From JBDSSS01 sp039928615 (GTDB lineage: Bacteria; Actinomycetota; Actinomycetes; Actinomycetales; Dermatophilaceae): 5,962 bases of DNA. Both the position numbers and the translations under genes were made by a program. The stretch covers positions 1 to 5,962 of the forward strand of contig JBDSSS010000032.1 in assembly GCA_039928615.1 (NCBI GenBank), written 5' to 3'. The notes beneath the pieces were generated by a model that ran no database searches, was not told where the DNA came from, and saw only the letters and a list, made by a program, of their open reading frames with translations. Shown one piece after another: positions 1 through 5,408 of the stretch (positions are counted from its first letter, which is position 1; the number at the start of each line of letters is the position of its first letter).

Positions 1-1242
1 GTGGAGTCCGACCTGCGTGCCTCGATGGCTGCCGAGGCCGCCTCGATCACACCCGGCGACCGGCTCGGTGCGATTCTCGCCGGGGGTGCGACGAGCGGGG
101 CCCCGGCCCGCGCCGTGGCCGCCCGTCGCGGCTGGCTGCTGCCGGCCGCCGCGGCCGCCGGGGTCGCCGCCGTCGTCGCCGGGTCGTTCTGGCTCACCCA
201 CCGCCCGACCGAGCAGCCACCGTTCGTCGCCGCCACCACCGCGGTCCCCACGACGCCCACGACCCCCGCCACCCCGACGAGCGACGCGGGACCGTCCACG
301 GTGCCGACGATCACCCCGAGCCGCCCCACCCCGACGGTGCCACCACCGCTCGTCGTCCCGACCACGGCGCCAAAGCCCCCCACCACGACGGCGGCTCCGA
401 CGACGACGGCTCCGCCCACGACGACCACCCCACCGCCGCCGCCACCGACGACGACGGCACCGACGACCCCGGCGCCCCCGACGACGACGGCCGCGCCGTC
501 GGTGACCAGCGTCGTGCTACCCGTCTACCACCTCGGACCGGTGGCCCCGACGTCGTCCACCCTGCGCCTCTTCCGCGAGTTCGCCCAGGGTGAGGTCGGG
601 ACGCCGGTCACCCCGGACGACCGGGGGCTCGCCGCCCTGGCCGCCGCGATGGGCTCGGCTCCGGGCGGCTCGTCCTACCTCGACCCGTGGTCCTCCGTCA
701 CCCCGCTCGCCGTCACCGTCGGCGCCGACGCGATCACGGTGCGCCTCTCGACCGGGCTGACCGGAGTCTCCGACGGCGAGGCGAGGCTGGCGGTGCAGCA
801 GCTCGTGTGGACGGTCCAGGGCGCCGTCGGCAAGGGGCTGCTCCCCGTCACCTTCGAGCTGGCCGACAAGGGAGGCGAGGTCGCCCCCGGCCAGCCCACG
901 GACCGCACCTACACCCAGCCCACCGGTGACGCGGTGCTCGACGAGGTCTCCCCCGTCTGGGTCGACGACCCCACGCGTGGGGGCACCGTCACGGCCGGCG
1001 CGGTGACCGTCACGGGGGTGGCGAGCACCTTCGAGGCCGCGGTCTCGTGGCAGCTGCTCTCCGGCGGCAAGCCGGTCCAGTCCGGCACGGCGACCGCCGA
1101 CGCGGCGGCCCCGGCGCGGGGGTCCTACAGCTTCGACACCAAGCCGGCCGCGGCCGGGGACTACGTGATCCGGGTCTGGGCGACGAGCGCGAAGGACGGC
1201 TCCGTCACGGCGGAGCAGCGCATCCCCTTCACGGTCGGCTGA
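1..1242 (+). CDS. Membrane-anchored GerMN / Gmad2 domain protein (start at or beyond window edge)
   Basis: 413 residues read from the GTG at base 1; the true start may be this GTG or lie slightly upstream outside the window. Residues 1-44 form a short Arg/Ala-rich, probably cytoplasmic segment. Residues 45-65 (WLLPAAAAAGVAAVVAGSFW region) are one hydrophobic helix preceded by RR, which predicts N-in/C-out topology. Residues 70-167 are a Pro/Thr/Ala stalk typical of a cell-wall-spanning linker. Residues about 170-290 resemble a GerMN domain (RLFREF start, alternating strands, an LAVQQLVWTVQGA helix). Residues about 316-413 resemble Gmad2, an Ig-like domain, with the hallmark V-SP...G..VTVTGVASTFEAAVSW and a C-terminal DGSVTAEQRIPFTV strand. 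GerMN and Gmad2 were named from spore-germination proteins but also occur in non-sporulating actinobacteria as envelope proteins, so no sporulation role is implied. Substrate and partners are unknown. It converges on rsmE with a 14-nt overlap. Domain names come from pattern recognition, not a search. Confidence 0.8.
   Translation: MESDLRASMAAEAASITPGDRLGAILAGGATSGAPARAVAARRGWLLPAAAAAGVAAVVAGSFWLTHRPTEQPPFVAATTAVPTTPTTPATPTSDAGPSTVPTITPSRPTPTVPPPLVVPTTAPKPPTTTAAPTTTAPPTTTTPPPPPPTTTAPTTPAPPTTTAAPSVTSVVLPVYHLGPVAPTSSTLRLFREFAQGEVGTPVTPDDRGLAALAAAMGSAPGGSSYLDPWSSVTPLAVTVGADAITVRLSTGLTGVSDGEARLAVQQLVWTVQGAVGKGLLPVTFELADKGGEVAPGQPTDRTYTQPTGDAVLDEVSPVWVDDPTRGGTVTAGAVTVTGVASTFEAAVSWQLLSGGKPVQSGTATADAAAPARGSYSFDTKPAAAGDYVIRVWATSAKDGSVTAEQRIPFTVG
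397..491 (+). repeat. Three direct copies of a 14-mer in the Pro/Thr stalk coding region
   Basis: CCGACGACGACGGC occurs at 397-410, 445-458 and 478-491, spaced 48 and 33 nt apart, both multiples of three. Each copy is read as Pro-Thr-Thr-Thr-Ala. The surrounding 380-500 region is a low-complexity mix of ACG/ACC and CCG/CCC codons. It is best explained as internal expansion of the extracellular linker, and it could vary in length between strains. Confidence 0.7.
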
Positions 1243-1981
1243 CCCACCGCGTCCGCGAGAGCAGCACGGCGAGGGCCGCGGGTCCGGCGGACGACGACCG
1301 GAGGATGGTCGACCCGAGGCGCACCGGGCGCGCCCCGGCGCCGGTCAGGGCGTCGAGCTCCCGGTCGGTGATGCCCCCCTCGGGCCCGACGACGACGAGC
1401 ACGTCCCCGTCCTCGGGCATCGCGACCTCGGACAGCGGCTCCGTCGCGGTCTCGTGCAGCACGAGCACGAGCGCCGCGTCCCCGGCGCGCGCGACGAGCG
1501 AGGTCAGCGACACCGGCTCGGAGGTCAGCGGCATCCTGGCGCGGCGTGACTGCTTCGTCGCCCGCGTGACGACGGCGACCCACCGGGCCAGCGACCGGGC
1601 AACCCGGTCCGGCCGCCAGACGACGACGGAGCGCTCCGCCTGCCAGGGCACGACCTCGTCGACTCCGAGCTCGGTGGCCGCCTCGATCGCCTGCTCGTCA
1701 CGGTCACCCTTCGCGAGCGCCTGGACGAGGACGAAGCGCGGCGAGGCCTCCGGCTCGTCATGGATCTCGACGACCCGGCCGAGCACCGACCCCCGCTCGA
1801 CGCCCTCGGCCTCGAGCAGGGCGCTGCGGCCGGCCCCGTCCGCGACGAGGAAGCGCTCACCGACACGGATCCGCACGACCGCGGCTGCGTGGCGCCCCTC
1901 CTCCCCGTCGAGGAGGATGACCGAGCCGGGCTCGACTGCGGCGAGGGTGTCGACGGGCGCGAGGAAGAGCTGGTGCGTCAT
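1229..1981 (-). CDS. rsmE: 16S rRNA (uracil-1498-N3)-methyltransferase RsmE
   Basis: 250 residues, the usual RsmE length. The family transfers a methyl group from SAM to N3 of U1498 in helix 44 of 16S rRNA, acting on the assembled 30S subunit in the cytoplasm. Residues 1-75 form the PUA-like RNA-binding part (LFLAP near the start, GRHAAAVVRIRVGE at 29-42). Residues about 80-250 are the SPOUT methyltransferase domain: KGDRDEQAIEAATELGVDEV around 91-110, VGPEGG at 198-203, and LGSTILRSSSAGPAAL at 222-237, which forms the SAM-binding knot. The ATG at 1981-1979 lies 18 nt after the dnaJ stop, with a modest Shine-Dalgarno-like GGTGA (1993-1989) 7 nt upstream, so it is probably co-transcribed with hrcA and dnaJ. 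The 3' end overlaps the converging gene at 1-1242 by 14 nt. The SSSAG stretch stands where many bacteria have TETA; I believe this is an ordinary actinobacterial variant. Identification is firm. Confidence 0.95.
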   Translation of the reverse strand: MTHQLFLAPVDTLAAVEPGSVILLDGEEGRHAAAVVRIRVGERFLVADGAGRSALLEAEGVERGSVLGRVVEIHDEPEASPRFVLVQALAKGDRDEQAIEAATELGVDEVVPWQAERSVVVWRPDRVARSLARWVAVVTRATKQSRRARMPLTSEPVSLTSLVARAGDAALVLVLHETATEPLSEVAMPEDGDVLVVVGPEGGITDRELDALTGAGARPVRLGSTILRSSSAGPAALAVLLSRTRWVSRP

Positions 1982-1999
1982 GAGCGGGTCACCGGTGCC

Positions 2000-3130
2000 T
2001 CACTTCTCCTTGAAGGCGTCCCGGATCTTGCCGAAGAGCCCCTTGTTGGGGGTGAGCCGACCCTCGGGCCGGTCCTCGCCCCGGAGCACGGCGAACTGGC
2101 GAAGCAGGTCCTCCTGCTCCTCGGTGAGGCGGGTCGGCGTCTGGACGTTGGCGTGCACGAGCAGGTCACCGCGGCCACCGTGGCGCAGGTGGGTGACGCC
2201 GAGACCGCGCATGGTCATGACGTCGCCCGCCTGGGTGCCCGAGCGGATCTCGAGGTCCTGCATGCCGTCGAACGTCGACAGCTTGAAGGAGGTCCCGAGC
2301 GCCGCCGCGGCCATCGGCAGCTCGACGGTGCAGTGCAGGTCGTCGCCGCGCCGGGTGTAGGTGTCGTGGTTCTGCACCCGGATCTCGACGTAGAGGTCGG
2401 CAGCGGGACCGTTGCCGGGGCCCACTTCCCCCTCGCCGGTGAGCTGGATGCGGGTGCCGGTGTCGACGCCGGCGGGCACCTTGAGCTTGATGCTCCGGCG
2501 GGTCCGGACCCGGCCGTCACCCGAGCACTCGTGGCACGGGTCGGTGAGGGTGGCGCCGTAGCCCTGGCAGTTGACGCAGGGCCGCGAGGTCATCACCTGG
2601 CCGAGGAAGCTGCGCTGGACCTGCTGCACCTCACCGCTGCCCTTGCAGATGGCGCAGGTCTGGCGGCCGGTGCCCGGCTGGGCGCCGTCGCCCCTGCACG
2701 TGGAGCAGCCGACGGCCGTGTCGAGGGTCAGCTCCTCCTCGGAGCCGAAGACAGCCTTCGCGAGGTCGATGTCGAGTCGGACGAGCGCGTCCTGGCCCCG
2801 CTGGACCCGGGACCGCGGACCGCGGCTGCCCCCCGCCTGGCCGGCGCCGAAGAAGGCGTCCATGACGTCGTTGAACGAGAAGCCCTGGCCGGTGCCGAAG
2901 CCCGCGCCACCGCCGCTCGCGTAGGGGTCGGCGCCGCGGTCGAAGGAGGCCCGCTTGTCGGCGTCGCCGAGCACGTCATAGGCCTGCGAGATCCGCTTGA
3001 ACTCCTCCTCGGCCTCCGGGCCGGGGTTCACGTCGGGGTGGAGGCGTCGGGCGAGCCGACGGTAGGCCTTCTTGATCTCCTCCTGGCTGGCGTCGCGGGA
3101 GACTCCGAGGACGGCGTAGTAGTCGTTCAA
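2000..3130 (-). CDS. dnaJ: Chaperone protein DnaJ (HrcA-linked type), TTG start
   Basis: 376 residues, full length for a type I J-protein. It delivers clients to DnaK and stimulates its ATPase. In order: J domain 1-65 with HPD at 31-33; a short Gly/Phe region about 70-105; a zinc-binding region with four CxxCxGxG motifs at 142-149, 159-166, 185-192 and 199-206; then the C-terminal client-binding domains, ending GLFGKIRDAFKEK. All eight zinc cysteines are present. The start is assigned to TTG at 3130-3128 because it gives the canonical J-domain start (M)NDYYAVLGVSRDAS and has AGGA 8 nt upstream; no ATG or GTG fits. The frame stays open upstream, but that sequence is not J-protein-like and overlaps hrcA. 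The gene lies 100 nt after hrcA and is probably under the same CIRCE control. Actinobacteria commonly carry a second dnaJ in a separate dnaK-grpE-dnaJ-hspR operon (family knowledge); this would be the HrcA-linked paralogue. Confidence 0.95.
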   Translation of the reverse strand: MNDYYAVLGVSRDASQEEIKKAYRRLARRLHPDVNPGPEAEEEFKRISQAYDVLGDADKRASFDRGADPYASGGGAGFGTGQGFSFNDVMDAFFGAGQAGGSRGPRSRVQRGQDALVRLDIDLAKAVFGSEEELTLDTAVGCSTCRGDGAQPGTGRQTCAICKGSGEVQQVQRSFLGQVMTSRPCVNCQGYGATLTDPCHECSGDGRVRTRRSIKLKVPAGVDTGTRIQLTGEGEVGPGNGPAADLYVEIRVQNHDTYTRRGDDLHCTVELPMAAAALGTSFKLSTFDGMQDLEIRSGTQAGDVMTMRGLGVTHLRHGGRGDLLVHANVQTPTRLTEEQEDLLRQFAVLRGEDRPEGRLTPNKGLFGKIRDAFKEK

Positions 3131-3138
3131 GCGGCTGA

Positions 3139-3142
3139 TCCT
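3139..3142 (-). promoter_or_regulatory. Ribosome binding site supporting the TTG start of dnaJ
   Basis: On the minus strand AGGA (3142-3139) lies 8 nt before the TTG at 3130-3128, within the context ACAGGATCAGCCGC. This spacing is what makes the rare TTG start credible, because no ATG or GTG is positioned to give a normal J domain. Confidence 0.6.
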
Positions 3143-3230
3143 GTCAGTGCGGTGCGTGGGTCTGGACGGGTGGGCCCGGGCGTCGGTGTCCGGGTCGCAG
3201 GGTCTTCGGTGGTGCGTGCTGTTCGTTGGT

Positions 3231-4274
3231 TTAGGTCGGGGTCGCGTCGTCGAGCATCTCGGACACGTACCGGGCCACGGCGCGGACCGAGGCCATCGTC
3301 GTCGCGTAGTCCATCCGGGTCGGACCGAGGACCCCGAGGCTGGCCACCCGCTCGGGCCCGGTGCCGTAGCCCATCGAGACCAGCGAGGTGCTCTGCAGAC
3401 CGGAGACGGGGTTCTCCGACCCGATCCGCACCGAGACGAGCTCGGGGTCGTCGCCGAGCTGCCCGAGCAGGCGCAGCAGCACGACGTGCTCCTCGATCGC
3501 CTCGAGGATCGGGCCGATGGTGCGCGGGAAGTCGGCGACGGAACGGGCGAGGTTGGCCTGCCCGGCCAGCACGACGCGCTCCTCGCGCTCCTCGACGAGG
3601 GCGTCGCCGAGCGCCGAGACGACGGCGGCCATGGCGGCGCGGTCGGGCTCGGAGGTGTCGGCGGCGAGCTGGTGCAGCCGGTTCGCCGCCGTCGTGAAGG
3701 GCACGCCACCCGCGACCTCGTTGATCCGGGAGCGGAGCGTGGCGACGAGCGCCTCCCCCTCCTCGTCGGCGAGGACCCGCCCGGTGTCGACCACCCGCTG
3801 CTCGACCCGGCCGGTGTTGACGATGAGCACGATCATCAGGTGGCTCGACCCGATCGGCACGAGCTCGATGTGGCGCACGGTCGAGCGGGTCAGGGACGGG
3901 TACTGGACGACGGCGAGCTGGCGGGTCAGCCCCGCGAGGAGGCGCACCGTGCGGTCGACGACGTCGTCGAGGTCGACGGCCCCCTCGAGGAACTGGGCGA
4001 TGGCCCGCCGCTCGCTCTGGCTGAGCGGCTTGACCGCGCTGAGCCGGTCGACGAAGACCCGGTAGCCGGCGTCGGTCGGGACCCGCCCCGCCGAGGTGTG
4101 CGGGGCGTGGATCAGCCCCTCCTCCTCGAGCAGCGCCATGTCGTTGCGCACGGTGGCGGCACTCACGCCGAGCTGGTGGCGCTCGACGAGGGCCCTGCTG
4201 CCCACCGGCTCGGAGGTCTGGACGTAGTCCTGGACGATGGCTCGGAGCACCCGGAGCCGCCGGTCGTCGTTCAT
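3231..4274 (-). CDS. hrcA: Heat-inducible transcription repressor HrcA
   Basis: 347 residues, typical for HrcA. It is a dimeric repressor that binds CIRCE operators upstream of chaperone genes; its folding or activity depends on the chaperone machinery, so it releases DNA under heat stress. The N-terminal winged helix spans about 1-75: RRLRVLRAIVQDYV, EPVGSRAL, the recognition region SAATVRNDM at 38-46, and the wing-side signature HTSAGRVPTDAGYR at 59-72. The remainder is the GAF-like and dimerisation region, including MIVLIVNTGRVEQRVV, and ends at TAA. The ATG at 4274-4272 is supported by AAGGAGG 5 nt upstream. A perfect CIRCE lies 42-70 nt before the start, which indicates autoregulation. 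It is the first gene of the minus-strand block with dnaJ and rsmE, and divergent from the DUF3097 gene. Confidence 0.97.
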   Translation of the reverse strand: MNDDRRLRVLRAIVQDYVQTSEPVGSRALVERHQLGVSAATVRNDMALLEEEGLIHAPHTSAGRVPTDAGYRVFVDRLSAVKPLSQSERRAIAQFLEGAVDLDDVVDRTVRLLAGLTRQLAVVQYPSLTRSTVRHIELVPIGSSHLMIVLIVNTGRVEQRVVDTGRVLADEEGEALVATLRSRINEVAGGVPFTTAANRLHQLAADTSEPDRAAMAAVVSALGDALVEEREERVVLAGQANLARSVADFPRTIGPILEAIEEHVVLLRLLGQLGDDPELVSVRIGSENPVSGLQSTSLVSMGYGTGPERVASLGVLGPTRMDYATTMASVRAVARYVSEMLDDATPT

Positions 4275-4279
4275 CAGGT

Positions 4280-4286
4280 CCTCCTT
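4280..4286 (-). promoter_or_regulatory. Strong Shine-Dalgarno of hrcA
   Basis: Minus-strand AAGGAGG (4286-4280) stands 5 nt before the hrcA ATG. It is the best match to the anti-Shine-Dalgarno sequence in the window and fixes the start codon. Confidence 0.85.
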
Positions 4287-4315
4287 CCGCCCGCGTCGTG
4301 GTCGCTGCGTCCCGT

Positions 4316-4344
4316 CTTGGCACTCACGTCATCCGAGTGCCAAG
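4316..4344. promoter_or_regulatory. CIRCE operator (HrcA binding site)
   Basis: A perfect inverted repeat: left arm CTTGGCACTC (4316-4325), 9-nt spacer (4326-4334), right arm GAGTGCCAAG (4335-4344). This has the architecture of the CIRCE consensus TTAGCACTC-N9-GAGTGCTAA, with G/C replacing one A/T pair in each arm, as expected in high-GC actinobacteria. It lies 42-70 nt upstream of hrcA, inside the expected promoter/5'-UTR zone, so HrcA bound here would block transcription of hrcA-dnaJ(-rsmE). The site is about 120 nt before the divergent DUF3097 start, so control of that gene is less likely. Confidence 0.95.
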
Positions 4345-4348
4345 TCTA
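4343..4348 (-). promoter_or_regulatory. Candidate -10 box of hrcA
   Basis: Minus-strand TAGACT (4348-4343), a TAnnnT match, overlaps the outer edge of the CIRCE by two bases. Initiation 6-8 nt downstream would start transcription inside the operator, the common CIRCE arrangement. No good TTGACA-like -35 sits 16-18 nt upstream, so this is tentative. TACCGT at 4386-4381 is a competing choice. Confidence 0.45.
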
Positions 4349-4382
4349 TGTCGTGTTCCTCGGCAACGCCGACTCCGTGCAC

Positions 4383-4453
4383 GGTATGCCGCTCACGTGC
4401 GGCCGGCCGTCGACGGCGTGGGAGGCCGAGCGCACGCGGCCCGGCGGCATACC
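4383..4453. repeat. Widely spaced inverted 10-mers in the divergent promoter region
   Basis: GGTATGCCGC (4383-4392) and its exact reverse complement GCGGCATACC (4444-4453) are separated by 51 nt. Extended outward, each reads GCGGCATACC followed by G or C and then T in divergent directions, giving a TAnnnT box on each strand (TACCGT on minus, TACCCT on plus). They may be paired promoter elements or two half-sites of an unknown regulator; chance similarity is also possible. Confidence 0.4.
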
Positions 4454-4455
4454 CT
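4450..4455 (+). promoter_or_regulatory. Candidate -10 box of the DUF3097 gene
   Basis: TACCCT at 4450-4455 ends 8 nt before the GTG at 4464, so initiation at the usual distance would fall at or next to the start codon and give a leaderless message. There is no clear Shine-Dalgarno before this GTG, which fits. No -35 match was found. Tentative. Confidence 0.35.
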
Positions 4456-4463
4456 CGGACACC

Positions 4464-5369
4464 GTGTCCCCGATGCCCCCGCCGCCCTCCCCCGCCGACC
4501 GCTACGGCCGTGACGTCCTGTCCGGCGACTGGAAGGCCCCTCGCGGCGGACGCTCGACCCCGGTGGCGGCGGAGCGGGACCTCGTCGTCGAGGAGGTCGA
4601 GACCGGGTGGGTCGGCGCGGTCGTGCGCGTCGAGAAGGCCGGCGGGATGCACGTCGTGCACCTCGAGGACCGGCACGGTCGGACCCGGGCGTTCCCGCTC
4701 GGTCCGGGCTTCCACGTCGACGGCCGACCGGTCACCCTGACGCCGCCGACGGCGGCCGCCCACGCCGCGGTGGCGGCTGCCCGCAGCGCCGAGTCACGCA
4801 CCGCCAGCGGCTCCGTCGCCGTCCAGGGTGCGCGGGCCCGTGTCGCGAGCGGGTCGCGGATCTACGTCGAGGGCCGGCACGACGCCGAGCTGGTCGAGAA
4901 GGTCTGGGGTGACGACCTGCGGGTCGAGGGCGTCGTGGTGGAGCTGATGGACGGCGTCGACGACCTCGCCGGGATCATCGGCGACTTCGGTCCCGGTCCC
5001 GGGCGCCGGATGGGCGTGCTCGTCGACCACCTCGTGCCCGGCACCAAGGAGGCCCGGATCGTCGCGCAGGCCGCCTCGCTGCCCGGCCTCACCGCGCACG
5101 TCAAGGTGCTCGGCCACCCCTACGTCGACGTCTGGCAGTCGGTCCGACCCCAGCGCCTCGGCTGGGACCGGTGGCCCGTCATCCCCCGGGGCACGTCGTG
5201 GAAGCACGGCATCTGCGCCGAGCTCGGCTGGCCGCACGCGACCCAGACCGACATCGCGCTGGCCTGGAAGCGGATCCTCGGCACGGTCCGCAGCTATGCC
5301 GATCTGGAGCCGACCCTGCTGGCGAGTGTCGAGGAGCTCATCGACTTCGTGACCGAGCCCGGCACCTGA
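4464..5369 (+). CDS. DUF3097 family protein of unknown function
   Basis: 301 residues from GTG 4464; ATG 4473 (298 residues) is an equally plausible start. Recognised as DUF3097 from the N-terminal DRYGRDVL motif (12-19) and the conserved C-terminal half with GHPYVDVWQSVRPQRLGW, WPVIPRGTSWKHGIC and SVEELIDFVT near the end. Residues about 38-96 (LVVEEVETGWVGAVVRV ... HLEDRHGRTRAFPL) look like a small beta-barrel. Residues about 132-205 resemble a TOPRIM fold: IYVEGRHDAELV with E136 and D140, then GVVVELMDG, then GVLVDHLVPGTKE with D188. Where TOPRIM enzymes have DxD this has D-H-L, so a nuclease or topoisomerase-like activity cannot be assumed. No signal peptide or membrane helix is visible, so it should be cytoplasmic. 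It is divergent from hrcA and may be leaderless. The biochemical role is unknown. The open frame upstream of the start is antisense to hrcA and is not part of the gene. Confidence 0.88.
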   Translation: MSPMPPPPSPADRYGRDVLSGDWKAPRGGRSTPVAAERDLVVEEVETGWVGAVVRVEKAGGMHVVHLEDRHGRTRAFPLGPGFHVDGRPVTLTPPTAAAHAAVAAARSAESRTASGSVAVQGARARVASGSRIYVEGRHDAELVEKVWGDDLRVEGVVVELMDGVDDLAGIIGDFGPGPGRRMGVLVDHLVPGTKEARIVAQAASLPGLTAHVKVLGHPYVDVWQSVRPQRLGWDRWPVIPRGTSWKHGICAELGWPHATQTDIALAWKRILGTVRSYADLEPTLLASVEELIDFVTEPGT

Positions 5370-5393
5370 CGCGTCTGCGCGTCAGGTGCCGGG
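5358..5393. terminator. Perfect 16-bp hairpin between convergent genes, probably a bidirectional terminator
   Basis: Left arm CCCGGCACCTGACGCG (5358-5373), loop TCTG, right arm CGCGTCAGGTGCCGGG (5378-5393): 16 uninterrupted base pairs. The left arm encodes the last residues of DUF3097 (Pro-Gly-Thr) and contains its TGA stop. It lies 15 nt from the stop of the converging minus-strand gene. No T-run follows on either strand, so it is not a textbook intrinsic terminator, but strong GC hairpins without a U-tract are common at gene ends in high-GC actinobacteria. Confidence 0.75.
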
Positions 5394-5408
5394 TCATCTC
5401 GCGTCAGG

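Noticed and set aside
3131..3230. Possible RNA element or terminator between hrcA and dnaJ
   Set aside because: Only a 5-bp stem (CCCGG/CCGGG with a 10-nt loop) and an 8-nt direct repeat were found, too weak in GC-rich DNA.
1760..3697. Long plus-strand open frame antisense to rsmE, dnaJ and hrcA
   Set aside because: It mirrors the codon bias of the genuine minus-strand genes, spans three of them, and has no recognisable domain; a GC-rich shadow frame.
3131..3709. Upstream extension of the dnaJ frame on the minus strand
   Set aside because: The extension is Ser/Pro/Arg-rich, overlaps hrcA in another frame, and precedes a canonical J-domain start. The TTG at 3130 with AGGA upstream is the better start.
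3127..4323. Second minus-strand open frame overlapping hrcA
   Set aside because: Arg/Pro/Ala-rich composition typical of an out-of-frame reading of a GC-rich gene; hrcA in the other frame has all family motifs.
3147..4463. Upstream extension of the DUF3097 frame on the plus strand
   Set aside because: It is antisense to hrcA and crosses the CIRCE and promoter region; DUF3097-like sequence begins only after GTG 4464.
4329..4763. Minus-strand open frame across the divergent promoter and DUF3097 5' end
   Set aside because: Overlaps the CIRCE/promoter region and a well-supported gene; no recognisable motif.
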